This document shows, piece after piece, positions 38,401-53,400 of a stretch of 64,000 nt of DNA. Location: assembly GCF_023101765.2 (NCBI RefSeq), contig NC_064228.1, positions 796,501-860,500 on the forward strand, given 5' to 3'. The stretch comes from Spodoptera frugiperda (lineage: Eukaryota > Arthropoda > Insecta > Lepidoptera > Noctuidae). Within the stretch, counting starts at the first letter, position 1; each line of letters begins with the position of its first letter. The notes beneath the pieces are model-generated. The model saw only the letters and a program-made list of their open reading frames with translations. It did not search any database and was not told where the DNA came from. The position numbers and the translations under genes are program-made.

Positions 38401-41400
38401 CATGAAGAAAATTTAGATAGACGCTACCCATCGACTAGAACTATCGTTTGGTCTCTTTTACGAGTCCCAAGGGATAAGATAGGGCGACAATATAAGGTCT
38501 AGTATAGAGAGCATGTCATAGTACCCTAAACTAACTGAACCTTTCATTGCATTTTCAACTTTAGTCACGTTGTGTTAGGGTTTAAATTGCATTAAACGTG
38601 TATGGGGTATCTTTAAATGCTGTATGGGTTTTGGAATTTCATTCGTTCGTTTCATATGAGTGGTATAGAAGTAGTCATTGGAAATTGCTTTAAGTTTTCT
38701 CTTGAGAAATGTTTTTATGGGGTCGTTGGTCGAGTGTTCGTGAGTGTGACTGCTGAGTTAGGGGTTTTGGGTTCGATTGACGGTTGAGTAAAATATAGCT
38801 AGGGTTTTTATGGAAGAGTAGGGCAACTGAGTAAAATTATCACCTGGTGGAAAGCGATCAGCACCGTGTAAGGACACTCTTAACACAAGAAGATTTACAA
38901 GTCTCTTATTCTCATTTCTCATTGAAAACCCTATTACATTATATAACTGGTGCAGAACAGCTTGCACTTTAATTGTGTACCTGTTTTTGGGTCATGTTTT
39001 TTTTGGAGGGCGAAAATCATCCAATGATTTCTCCCACCGTGAGTGAGGCGAGAGGCAGTATCAGACTCTTACTGACTAATTCCATTCCCTATTCCTAGCC
39101 CCCAGCTCTGATTCTTTGATGATTAAAACTAGTGATATTAAAGAGCAGGAGTAGAAACAAGATGGTTTTTAATCAGTAAGAGTCCGACACTTCCTCCCGC
39201 TTAAGCCAAGGCGGGAGAAAACATTTCGCCCCACAAAAAAAAGAATACCTATGAATGCAAAAAATGTAAAACGTTGTAAAATGCTACACAGCCTTTCAGC
39301 ATAGGCTCTTAAATAAAATCAAACGATAACAAAAATAAAGAATATAATTTACCTAACAATTGAAAACAAACCTTAAGTCTCTAAGAAACAGGGTTGATAT
39401 TAAATTTGTCAAATGATCAAAAAGTTTAGCTAATTTTTTGATGAAAACGTTCAGTCTTAAATTACGTTCGTTTCTTGTTCTTTATTTCTCGTGATTGTAT
39501 TTGGGAAAAACCAACCTCATTACGTTAAGAAATAGGGTTGATATTTGTATAAAAATCATTAATTTTTTTAATGAAGATCATAATTTGTGTTTTTTTTTGT
39601 TACTGTGCACTCAATGTGATTGTAAAAACCTTTTACAAATATTATACTTTCAATGTAGACTTATAATTCGCTTTTCGTTTACATTTTTGCTATTTATTTT
39701 TTTGCTTAAGCCTTTAATTGCTCGGAATATTCACTTTGAAGGGTTTTGTTTTTAGTGTGTGGCGTTGCGGTGGAATTTTTATCGATAGTTTTTTTGTCGA
39801 TGAATTTTGTTTAAAAGTTTTAGTAGTATTATATTTTGTAGCTGTAAATACTTTTGTTAATGATAGTTTATGAATCTCATAATTATATTTATGGAAAACT
39901 GAGTACGAAAAAAACAAAAACAAAAATATTGAGCTAAAATTGCCAAAATAAGCTTTCTTTTATTATGTTAGAAAGCATTCACCCTAACTCATCCTATAGT
40001 ACAGAAGATATTGTTTTCATGTTAAAATCAATTAGAAATCTAACTCTAGAATGTATTACCGTCTAATTACAGCATAAATTAACTACACATCATTACCAAT
40101 ATATATTAAAACGTGGTGTTAGATAACATTCAAAACTTTCCACACCAAACAGCAAATACAAAACGAATATATTTACTTTCCCCCGCAGCCAATATTCCCG
40201 ATACAAAAATTTCTAGCTTGAAATCATGACAAGAATTTATAATACATTATGATGTAGCAGATTACTTTATAAGAAAATGTTTTCAGCTATTTTCAGCTTA
40301 TTTGTAGACTCTGTAAGCGTAAACACAATTTTTCAGCGACGCCGATAAATATTTCATGTTGATGTCACGGGTGAGAAAAATGATAAGACACTATAAAAAC
40401 TATGAGGCGAAAATGTTATACCTAGAACTTTTTATTTTATCAGAGAAACGTGTTAGGACTTTGACATTTTTATGAACTGATAGTATTATGTAACTGGTGT
40501 TCGGCTGTGACTTCTTTCATGTAGAAATTAAGAAGGCTATTCGTCACACGCGATATTTAGTTCAAACTGTTTTAATAATATATTATGTCAATTTGTTTAG
40601 TGAATTTTCAACTTTATTACAAAATACTAAATAAGTAAATCGTTTGTACATTAACTCGATCGTACGGGTTTACACAGAAAGCACTACCTCATTTTATACC
40701 AATTTTAATTCAAGATCGTTGAACCATTTTAGTGTCATCAACTTATTTGTTATTTATATTTTTTAATCTTTGGCCCATACAAAATTTGTCTATCTTTTAT
40801 AATAACTATCGTGAGACATACTAAATTAACAAAATCACGGGTTACTCACGTAAATTAATGGAGAAAAGCTCTACTAGTTTCGAGTCACAGAGGGACTCTT
40901 CATCATGAGCAACGTGCTCATACGTGGCGACGTTGAGCAGGAATTATCTTTCTTTTTAAATTATTTGCATAAGAAAATAAGCTTAATGACAAAAAGTAAT
41001 AAGTCGGTGACCTAGGTGGCCTAATCTAATAAAATTTAGCACTAGAAATAGACTGAACTCATTCTATTGTTTTGTGGTTTAATCAATCTTTGGTTTATGA
41101 CCTAAAACAGAACAAAAGCGTAGGTAGACGACCTATAGTAGTCTACTTTAGATGTTATAAGTACATTGTAACTATAGCTTTAATACAATTTTCCTTCATG
41201 GCTTCTTGTTTACTAGAAAGGAGGACACGTGTTGATTTCATAGGATTTTCCTAGAAGTTAGCTCTCTGTACTAAATAATATCTAATAATAGGTGCTTGGA
41301 TATCAAATATCTTCAACTAATATGTTCATATTTCTTATTTTTATAAGCTCAGTAATGTGAGTAGTAGTTATTTGATTTAGAAATTGTTTGGGTAATACAA

Positions 41401-44400
41401 GACTTTTGTTTTTCTCAAACTGATGTCATATATTATTATTTAAAAAGATATTGAAGTATGTTATGTAGGTACACAAAAACCAAATTGAATCACATAAGAC
41501 TATTAAGTGTGGGAGAGTAATGGTTCGGCACAAATGGACCGGCTCGACCGGAGTGATACCACGGCTTCACAGAAACCGTTGTGAAACAACACTTGCGTTG
41601 TATTTTGTTGTATAAGTGAGGTTACCGGAGGCCCAAATACCCACTTCCCAATCCCCGATTCACCAACAATTCTTAAATTCCTAACCCTCAAAAGGCCGGC
41701 AACGCACTTGTAACGCCTCTGGTGTTTCGTGTGTCCATAGGCGGCGGCGATTACTTACCACCAGGTGTTCCGTATGTTCCTTTACCGGCTTATATCATAA
41801 AAAAAATGTGAAACTAGTGAAACAATCTGCAAGAAAACTTAACCTAAAAAATTTTAATCGATATCGATAAAAAATGCAGTTTCACATCACTACAGTATAA
41901 TCGGATTATCGTAGTTAGGCTGAGTATTAAGGACTTTTTACATCGCGTCGTGATTGTTTTTCGGCTTCAAAATGTACTTTGAGAATGTTAGACATTAATT
42001 AAATTATTTTTTTAATGACTGCTTCGGTGATGTAGTGGCTTAAAGTGCGGCAACCGTGAATTAGAGAGTGGGACTTGGGTCAGTAAGAGTGAGTGCTAAA
42101 ATTATAAACATATTATTATTATGTTTTATCTTAAAAAGTACATATAATTTGGAAAACGTGATATTGGTACTTGTCGTTAGTAGGTTTCGAACCCGCACCC
42201 TCATACATGTACTTAAATGTATCGATAGTAGGTAAGCCATCTATAGCACGCTTTTATAGCACGTATCCATAACACGTATCTCTCGATATAAAAACATTGC
42301 TTAGCAGTATCGGTTTCTACCAGTGCTATGCTGTGTACTAATGAATATGATTGGTAGAAGCCAAACGCATCCACAGCAATGTGGTATAGTGTGCTATACC
42401 ACATTGCCAGAGATGTGTCTCTGGTGAATAAGTACCGTTAGACTGTCAACCTGTGTTCAACAGTGGACGTCTTGTAGACATTTTCACCTTTTATCTTATA
42501 AGTCCCATGTAATAGGTGGTAAGCCTATTGGCATATACTGAATCAATTCCAGACTCCGTGCTACTACTGAGAAATTGTCGAAAAACCGAAAAAAACCCAA
42601 TAATACTTTTGCCCGACCCGGGAATTGAACGCGAGAACCTTTGTCTGGCAGTCGCACTCGACTAACGGGTCAGTCAGTTCTCAGAACACTAAGTCATCAT
42701 TAAAAAACAATCCGAATATCAAACGTATTTACATACCTAACTACAAGCGAGTACTTTCTCAAAAACAATAACATATTACATTAAAAAGTATTTAGGTAAT
42801 ATCAAAAACTCTTTGTAGTCATCTGTTCGCGAAAGGTTCACATTAATAAAGAACAAATAATGCCCTAAGGGATACCCAGACGTACATACATACATACACA
42901 TATGTGATTATGTTTTTGTACTAAATTGTGTTTGTTTTATAATTACTGGCGGTGTTGTTGTAAGTCTGGTAGATAGATGGGTTGCCGGAACTCTGGTTCA
43001 AAGAGTAGGAGTAAGAATGGGGTGTTTTTTTCTCAGTAAGAGTCTAATACTCCTTCTCGCCTTGCCCAAGGCGGGAGAAGACATTAGATGAATTCTCCCC
43101 TTAAAAAAAAGTATAATAGTTAGATGGGTTGCCGGGGTTGTGGCTTGAAGAGTAGGAGTAAAAATGGGGTGGTTTTTAGTCAATAAGACCCTATACAGAC
43201 GGACTGCATTGTCCGCATCTGCTGCTGCGGCGACGTCTGCCAGTCTAGGGCCTACGAGTCTGACACTTCTTTTTGCCTTACGTAACGTGGAAGAATTTCT
43301 ACGCTCAAAAAAAAATGAGAGCAAATGAGCTTGTGGCACGCGATCAGCGTCACCCATGAACACCCGCAGAACCAGAGGAGTTACAGGTGCGTTGCTGGCC
43401 TTTTAAAAAGTTAATAGTAGTTAAAAGTTAACTGCTGAGAAATGGATCTCGTGTTCCATTCCCGGAGACAATATTGTCACAAAAATAATGATGACAAGAG
43501 CGAAGAAGCCGCGTAAGGAGTATTGGTTTTAATTTCTTGGTAGGACAAAGAATAATCGGACCTTTCTCGGGTTTTTCGAAAATTCTTAGTAATATCAAGG
43601 ACACCGATATTATGCCTAGAACAGGGCAATAGGCATCGCCTATTTATATTAGGGAACTCACATACATTCAATTTTAGGCTCTTTCTTCTACAACCAACGA
43701 ACTAATTTCCTTTGTCAGGCTTTTATAGAACTAAAAGTATTATAAACTTTTTATACTAAAGTAAAATAGAGGATTAAACCAATTAATAATGTACAGCCTA
43801 CTTGCTGAATAGCCGCTTATAAACGTCCCAACAAGTTTTTTTATTTCGTTAAAGGATTTACATATTACTACAACATTTCATAGTACTAGCGAAACTTTAC
43901 ACGCAAATCGGTTTTGTAGTTTAGTTTAAAGTATGTATAAAGGAGTAAGTATATAAGGAGCTTTAGACGTACATGCCACGGCTTTATTGGGAGGTAGTGT
44001 GTTGTGTTTGAAGATTACAATAGTTAATATAAATTTCTTTTTCATACAAAAAAAAAATCTCTATGTTTGAATTTGTTATGAAAGAGCTATCTCTATCACA
44101 TATTGATGTAAGCTGGCAACACTATGTTGATGTTTTTTAGGGGTTAACCATCCAATGTCTTCTCCCGCCTTGGGTGAGGCGAGAGGGAGTGTCAGACTCT
44201 TACTGACTAAAAACCACCCCGTTCCTACTCCTGCTCTGGATCAGGCACTGGTAGTGTTGCGAGTGTCTATAGGTGGCACTGATCTTACCATCAGGTCATT
44301 GCTCATTTGTTCCCTATTCCATAAAAAACGCCGTCTTTTGAAATCTTCCGTCAGTCTGTCATGACCATATGGAAAAATGAGCAAGAAACTCCAGAACACC

Positions 44401-47400
44401 CAGATCAATGTACAATTTACCAAAAGACTTTTAATTCACATAGTTGAAAATGCTTTTAATTAGTATCGGTTCTCAGTATATGTACCTGTATCACACAGTA
44501 TCGGTGGCCATAATTTCCCAGCAGTGTGAAAGAAGTCCCACGGTGACAGAATGAAAAATTGCGGCGCGCGACCTAATTCCCTTCACCATTAGATGTACAG
44601 GGAACTATGTAGCTGGAAGTGGCTTATGTGGAAGATCGTTGTTTTGGTGATTGAGTAAGTGTTGTTGGTGTTCATAAAGGTTTTGAAGGAAGTCGTTGTG
44701 GTTCAAACTTGAAAGGATGATGTTCCCTTTTTTTTTGTTTGGGGAAAATCATCTAATGACTTTTCCCACCTTGGGTGAGGCGAGAGAGAGTATTACACTC
44801 TTACCTAGTGGTAAAAATTTCAGAATTGAATTGAATATGTACCTACTAAAGAAGATTATTGAAAGTCAGGAATAGGACGAAGAATAAGAATAGGGATTTT
44901 ATTATAACCTTCGTAGGATATGCTAAATTAATTATTATGTTATCGGCTTACTCACGTAACTGTTCGACGAGTTACTCGACTAGTTTCAAGCCATTGTAGA
45001 GCCTTATATTTATGAGTAGCATTCTGCGACACAACGATTATTACGTAGTTGACTAAGCCGATAACATAATTATTAATTTAATATGTTTTACGAAAGTTAT
45101 AATAAAATTGAATAACTCGTAAAAAATATAGGTACAGATATTAATTAAAAAATCACCATTAAGATCCAACAAACATCGGAAGCCCCATCTAGTACCACAT
45201 AATTCTCAGTCGGGCCTTATTCTTGCAAAATTGAATTTTCCTTGGTGGTACGACGTTTTAATTAAGAATACAGATATATAGGTCGATGGATGTCGCCTAA
45301 TGCCGGGGTGACGATATGTGCCATATATTAAATTTTGTTACTTAGAAATTTTCTCCTACTTAAATTGATAGCTATGAATAATGAATGAGGTGAGGCCACG
45401 TTTTAGATGGGTTACCGTTTTTGAGTAAGTGATTATTTGTAATGAAATGATACGGGATGGTACGGAATAGAATTGTGTCTGGAGATGTGGTTTCTTGTTT
45501 TATTGTTCGGATGTGTTTTGCATTGCGTGTTTTTAAATTGTAGCAATAGTTGTGGGTAGTTTTTTTATGGTATAAGCCGTTAAACGAGTGGACGGATCCT
45601 GGTGGTAAGCAATCGCCGCCGCCCATGGCCACCAGAAACATGAGAGGCGTTAAAAGTGCGAAGCCGGTCTGTTTGTTTGGAAATCGGGAATTAGGAAGAT
45701 TGGTAAGGGGAGTAATTGGGCTTCCAGTAACCCCAGACACAACGAAACACACCGCAAGTGTTGTTTCACGTCAATTTTATGTGAGGCCGTGGTATCATAA
45801 AACATGTCTAAATTATTTTTCCCCACAAAAGAATTGCATTTTCTGCTAGAAGATGTAATTCTTTTGTCCCTATCCTAGAATAGTAGCTCTCCAGCAAACA
45901 TTTCACGAAATAATCACAGACAGGTACAAACAATCATCATTCATAAATACGCAAGTAAAACTTTGTGAAAGGAAAAACGTAATATTTTTGCAAGCAAGCG
46001 CATCTTATCGAGGGCCTGACAAACTTACAGCGATGAAAAGGAAAAAAGATACAAAAAAAGATAAAACGTTGAAAAGATACGATTCATGGTCCCGGAGTCA
46101 AATGAGTATTAAAGTGAAGGAAAACTCTTTTGTTGTCCGCTATGCAATGTGATCAAATTAAAAATGGTGATGTGCACGTTTTTTTAATGTCGATATCGAT
46201 AAATGAAATGGAAAAGGTTTTGTGGTCGAGAAATTACATGATTATATTAAGAATCTCAAAAAAGAATAGAAATGTTGATATAAAATATACACAAGTAGAT
46301 TATACGTTTTTATAAAATACTGAAATATTTATTTTTAGTCAGCACTTTTGAGCTCATCATGTTCTGATTCAGTGTGTATATTTGTTTTACTATTTTTGTT
46401 ATAGTCGTAAACAAAATTGTTTACAATTTATATAATAGGTTTTTTGCTTTGAATTGTCTATTTTAAGAATTTAAAGTACTTAAACTTAAAATTTGTAACT
46501 GACTGCTTCGTTGGCGGAGTAGTTGCAAGTGCGACTGCCGGGCAAGGGGTCTTGGGTCCGATTTTCGGGTCGGGCAAAGTAATGCAGGGCTTTTTTTCAG
46601 TTTTTCGAAAAAAAATTCAGTAGTAGCACGGAGTCTGGAAATGTACCCAGTATATGGCAATAAAGTCACTACTAATTACAAGGGACTTATAACACAAATA
46701 GTGAAAAGTGGGTGTACATTGTACAACCTACCCCTACGAGGATAAACGGCGTGATCGTCATTAACGCATTGTTTTTCATAATTACCTGTTATCGAAATCA
46801 AACACGATTGTATTATTATTTCAAACAAGACAGTATAAACAGAACATAATAAATGTGGGATGGAAGGCACAAAGGTTGTCGGGATAAACATGGCCTTGTA
46901 AAGTGTACTGCTACAATATTTTAGTGCCCGAGGGAAAGATCCTAATAATGTTATAAAAATATCGATAAAATCTATCTTCAACCTCAATTTTGTACTATCG
47001 ATAGATATTTTTCTAACAAAATGTAGAAGATTTTTTGTTCGTTTTTTGAGAAATATCAATTATAATACCATGGGGATATACTTATCTTCATCGTATACAT
47101 GACATGTTGTTATAATTAACGTACCGAAAATAACTTACGTACGAAGTATTTAAAAGAAAGAGGCGGAAGATACTATAAATGACGTCATTACTATTAAAAT
47201 CAACGTGTCTGAGAGAGATCGAGAGATAGAGAGATATCCACCACTCCAAACCAAATATTTTACGGAAGACGTCCACAGCTGGACAAAGAATAAACATTAA
47301 TGCTATACTAATTTTAAAATAAAATTGGTTTCTACATAATCTTCAGAAGTTATTTTTGTAATGTATGTAAATGAAGTCTGTTAGTAAATAACCCTTATAT

Positions 47401-50400
47401 TACAATTACATTGTTTATAAAGGTTCAGGATATATTATATTGTTACATTATTTTTCTTCCCCACGTATTATAATTATAATGTATACGGAACGTTCTACCT
47501 TTTTACTCGAGAAAAATATATTTTTAATTAGACTTCCATAGCCAATTTTAAATGGAGCCCGCACTTAACCAGAACATAATTATAAAATTAAATATTGTAT
47601 CAAACTTGCGTCCATTTCATAAGGTTTTTGATGTTTTATTTTGGTGATGTGGTGGTAAGCCGGAGGTTTTAAGACATCCACTCCTCATGCATATGGGTGC
47701 GGGTTTGAAACCTACCAACGGCAAGTACGAATGTGACTTTTACCGAGTTATTTGTACTTTCTAAGATTATTTAGACACCACTGACAGACGGTGAAGGACA
47801 AAAATGAGGAAACCTGGGCTTATAATATCTAGTTATAAGTTTAAAATCGCCAACCCAATTGAGCAAGCTTGGTGATTAATGCTTAAACCTTCTCCGTATG
47901 AGAAGAGGCCTTTGGTCAGCAGTGGCCACTTATAGGCTGTTGATGATGTGATTTTGGGAATTTCTATTTATACATCATTACGCAGTACTTTAAAGAGATT
48001 AAAATAGTGATACGCGGATACTCCCACAAAATTCATAAAATATCAACGACGCGACACCTTAATTAAATTTTATTAATAAATTGACTAAATTTAGCGAACA
48101 TTATTGACAAAACCAAATCAAAGTAATAAATATCAAAGTATACAAACATTTATTTAAATTAAATTATAATATACTGGCATTTTCAAAACATCAACATAGA
48201 AATGTCTGTAAATCCGTCCATCGCCGAACCTCGTTTCAAAATTTAAATTCACATGGATGCCAAAAAATTTTAAATATCGACAAAAAATTTCATCGACAGC
48301 GCTCCCAGCCCTAGCTGCGAAAGATAACAGCACATAGTTTACTACGTAAAGTTTTGTGCAATTATTTTAATAGACGACATCTTAGAAAGTGCGCCGCGTT
48401 ACTCATTCTTTTCGTTTGCTCCTTGCTTGTGTAGGTTTGGGGGGTGGTGTGTAGTAGAAGCTTAGAGCGGGCGTGAATAAGGAAATGGTGTGTTTTTTGT
48501 GGTATGTGGGTGAATAATTTAAGTGGTTAACTGCCTTTACTCAGAGTCATTTAATAGTTACTTAACCCAGTTCTTAGCGATTGTTTTTGGAACAAAATCG
48601 TTACTAAGGAATAGTTTAAGTAACAATTAAATGTCTCTGAGTGTGGCAGTAAGTGTTGTGATAAATTCATAGGAAGGAAAGTGTACATATTAATGATTAA
48701 TGTCACTCCGTCTTAAAATTTTCACATACGTAAAATGTGTAAAACTGTGTTAATGTTTTGCTAATTTTGGATGTTATTTGCTTATTGCTAATTTTAAAGG
48801 CCGGCAACGCGCCTGTGACTCCTCTTGTGTTGCGGATGTCCATGGGTGGCGCTGATCGCTCGTTTAACATAAAAAATGTATTTAAGTTAGTTCAGAAGTC
48901 TATAAGCCCTAGAACCGAAGAGAGAGCCTTTCGTTATAACTGAAAGGTTCTTGTAACAAGTTAGACTAACTAGAATCCCAAAAAACATTCTCAACAAATG
49001 TTTTCTTACTTTTCCTAAATACGAGATTCATTAACACAGGTTAGACCGGAGCTGAGTTAGCAAAAGTTGTTTTTTAGTAACTTTTATTACTTTTTAGGAA
49101 GTTGCCATAATATTTGATCTCGATAAAGATTGAACTGTTACATATTTTAGTGTCAAGCTCTTGGACTTCGGTTTTTCTATAATTTCTCAGTAGTAGCACG
49201 GAGTTTGGAATTGTGCCGATAAATGGCTCACCCCTATTACATAGGACTTATAACACAGATGGTGAAAAGTGGGTGTACATTGTATAGCGGCATTACGTGC
49301 CGTAATGTGCACCTTTGCCTACCCCTTCGAAGAAAAAAGGCATGACGTTGCGTTGCATTTATTCAACAAATCTGCAATCGCTATTCACTCCTAACTCAGG
49401 CCAAAACAAAGACTATTGTGCTAAAATCGAGAGAATTGCTCGTTTTTTTTTTCTTTTATTTTTTTTTGTAACGAAGGCATTACTACGGCCGTCCTCCTTA
49501 CGGCGTGCTTTGAAAATTAAGACTTGCTACATTTTCTATTATGTTTTATTTGCAAACTCTAATGTAATCAGACGTACTTCGATTTAAACCTGCAAATGGC
49601 ATCTTTTTGTTACTAAAATTATACGTAATTTGTATTTTTTCTTCGCCGTTTTGAGGTTAAAAGGTATTTTAAGTGTGACATTTATTTATACAGTGAGTGT
49701 TTAGTTTAATAGAGTAGAAAGTAGATATAAGTGTTTACTACACTTATTCTTTATTTGTTGGCTTCTATTTTGACGATGTCTTCTTAAAAATAGGCAGATT
49801 TGTGAGAGTACTTGGTATTTTGTCAGTTACGGTAGTTGATCTTGTCATTCTGTAAAATGATGTACTAGTTTCCAACAGATGAAAATTAATGGTGCCTTTT
49901 CCACCAGAGATGTGCTATGTAGCTATGCTGCGAAGATGTGAAACTATGTGACCGTTTCCACCGATACTAAGCTATGTAGCTGTGTGAGTAAAATATGCTT
50001 CAAGATGCACTGCCGCAAATTAGTGGTGCGAGGAAGACGCGCAGCTCGAGTATACCCATTGTACACATCCAAAACATACACCTTTCACACGCGCCTTTAT
50101 TAAAATCATATTCACACACCTTACCTCCCATTTACCGTTCTACGAGTATGACTAATTTTTTATGAAACTACCAAAAAAGGAGGAGGAAACTGGAAAATTT
50201 TTCAACGAAGCGACTTAGCGACTTGAACAAATAAACGTGAAAAGAAATTAATCTGGCCATTTCTCACTGTCAACGTCGGTTTAACGTAAAAAACTGGTAC
50301 CGAAACCCGTATTATTTTATCATCAATCCACCAGAGGGCGGTGTGATCAGCAGGATTGTCACTTAAAAAGTTTTTTTTTTTAGTTTTTCTTCGTAAAGTA

Positions 50401-53400
50401 ATTAAGTTTTAAACGTTGGTTGATTAGGTGTGGCTTTTAAAGGTTTTAAGGTTGAAGGAAGAAAATTGTTATTTGGTTATGCGTGTTAATTTTTTTATTA
50501 GACGTAGTTGAAGGTTAAGTATTGAAAGGATTTTCTTTTTTTATAAAAACGTTGGAGTACTTTATACTAGTTATTTTCTCCTATACTGTGGGTGCGTTTA
50601 CAAACATACAATTTCACATACACATTGCACCGAGACCTGAAGCAACAATTTGTGGATCACTTAAAGAGTTGCTTCGTATGGGAAACGTTGACGTGGTAGC
50701 TGGGGAACTGGCTGTCGTGCTATGTGTAGCGGGTTCGAATCCCACACGGAACAACTCTTTGTGTGATCCATAATTGCTTGTTTCGTGTCTAGGTGACACG
50801 TGTATGTTTGTAAACGCACCCACGACACAGGAGAAAATCCTAGTGTTTTCTTTAAAGTAAGTCCTTTATCAAAAAAAAAAAAGGAAAAATCATCTTTCTT
50901 GAATTTCAATACCTTATTTCTAAACGATTCCAGTTTTCACTTTATCACTTTTTTCTTATAATATATTTTCCATATACCATCCTATTTCCATACATACCTA
51001 ACCATAACCTACCATTTAATAAAAATTCATATAAGTAAATATTTTTCATTTCAACTTAGAAACTTGTATCGTGTTATTCGAAAAAGTTTTCAGTAAACTG
51101 AAATACACGATTCGGGAGTTAGAAAACAAAACGTGTAAAGTAATATTGGGGTGCGGGCTGAAAGCTCCCTGAAACTGCTCTGAATTTCAGCTGAAAGACT
51201 TACAAACGTTTTCCAATCTTTCTATTTGTCTTAACCACTGTATTTTAAGTGGCCGCAGTTAAAAATATCATCCTTTTCTTTAACACAAATTTAGAGTGGT
51301 TTTCCACCAGAGATGTGCTATGCTACGTTGCTGTGGATGCGTTAGGCTTCCACCAATCATATTCATTGGTACACATAGCTTAGCACTGGTGGAAATGGAC
51401 TCAGCTAAGCTATGTTTTTCATAAGAAAAGATAGAGATATCACAAACTCGAGCTGTGCATCTTCCTCGCACAGCTACTTTGCGGCGGTGCAACGTCGTAG
51501 CACATTTAACTAGCATAGCTACATAGCTTAGTATCAGTGAAAACGGTCACACTGTTACAGCTTAGCTACCGTATTGCTATGGTGGAAAAGCATCCTTAAG
51601 TTGAGATAATTGATCGAAAATTAATGTCAAGTCGTGTTAGGTACTCAGTATGACACTCAAATTCATTCATTAGTCATGTGGAAACTACTGATTAATTTTC
51701 GAAATACCGTAAAAAATCGTAAAACCGTAATATCAAAGTACCTAAGTCCAATAACACTTTATTACTTATTACAACAAATCACATAAAATATAAATCCTAT
51801 TTGCAACTCTTATAGCAAAGGAGGAAAAAATGGCAGCTTCTAAAATGGATCGGAAAACAATTTTTCCATTTAAAACAGTAGGTAGGGTGCAAAAGGAAAG
51901 TTTAAAGATTTCCCTCCCAACGACGAACGTTCGGAAGAAATATAAAACTGTGGAGACGGCGGGAGACGTTTCATTTGTGAAAATTATTGAATTTGAATTA
52001 TTGGCTACCTTGATCAGAGTAGGGGTGCAGTGGAGTCGAGTTTGAGTGTAAAATTATTTTTTGTCAGTTTAAATTCTGATGAGTTGATGGTATTTGAATC
52101 CTCTTAGTTTAAATTAATATTTTTGACAATTATTATTAGTTAATTCGTGCATAATGCTTGAAGTGGTGGGTAGGCATGCACATATTCAATGTTACTCCCA
52201 TGTTACTATTTTATAATTTGAGTCATTCTGTCGGTCTGTTGTATGTTCCTAATTAAAATCAAAAAGACCAATAAACTAACTAACTTAGAAATTGAACTCC
52301 AGACCATTTGTTCGCACTGACGAGTTTTTCTTTTTGAGGGGGGAAATCCATGACTTCTCCCGCCTTGGGTGACGTGAAAGGGAGTGTCAGACTCTTACTG
52401 AATAAAAACAACCCCGTTCCTACTCCTGCTTTTCGAGCTGGATCCCCGGTAACCCATCCTGAAAGTCGTCAGGATCACTATTCTATACAAGATATTTTTT
52501 TAATTGTGATACTGAGCAATAATAAGTAACATAGTATCAATTTACCTTTCAAGGAGATAGGCAGGAGCATATTTTGACGAAGGTATATTTCTTAGAAATA
52601 TGGGTTTTATTACAGATTCTTCCATATTACTGAGAACTTTGTAAATCATTCCGCTAATAATTCTTTACACGAGTCAGGGCTTTAGTTGATAAGAGATCCG
52701 CTTAGTGATAATCAAATCAATATATTGTATGTATGTATAAAATAAATGTCATTACTGGTGATTAAGTTACAGACGGACAAATGTACAGTTGAAATATATT
52801 GCCTACTAACTTCTGCCAGTGGCTTCACAGTGGTGGAATAAAAAGCATCCCATTACCCAAGTCAACTTATGCCCTCTCTGTATGCCAATTTTCACGGCTT
52901 GCTCACGTAACTATTAGAGGTAACTCAACTAGTATCAAGTCGCGTCAGGGACTCATAGCCTTACGAGCTATGAGCCGCGTCTATTGTTGTTTTACGAACT
53001 CAGATTTCTCGAAATTATGGATGTAAATGGGAAAGTACTAGATTTTTATTCGTACATACAAAGCCATAGGTAATACCTAGTACACAATTTAAGCTATACA
53101 CACCATTTTATTGTGGTCTCGCTTTGTATGATCTTTCCGTACATTAGAAGATCAGTTTATACTGGTTTATTCTGTAACCGTATGGTACCTTATAACTTAG
53201 GATCCGAAAGTCACGAACAATTTTAACTACCTTGCTTAATGCCGTCACTTAAGATTTAGATGTCTTGTGAGCAAAATTTCAAGACATTTTCTGACTTAAA
53301 CGTATTCACGGTAAGTAGGTATGTAGTATAGTAGGTACTTAGCAATTAAAGCCTTATTGTCTACAATTCTAGATATTTTAACGTACATTTTGAGCTAGTT

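Noticed and set aside
44155..44364. Open frames starting SSPALGEARGSVRLLLTKNH and relatives elsewhere
   Set aside because: These are translations of the non-coding Rep-C repeat, which recurs with stops and frameshifts.
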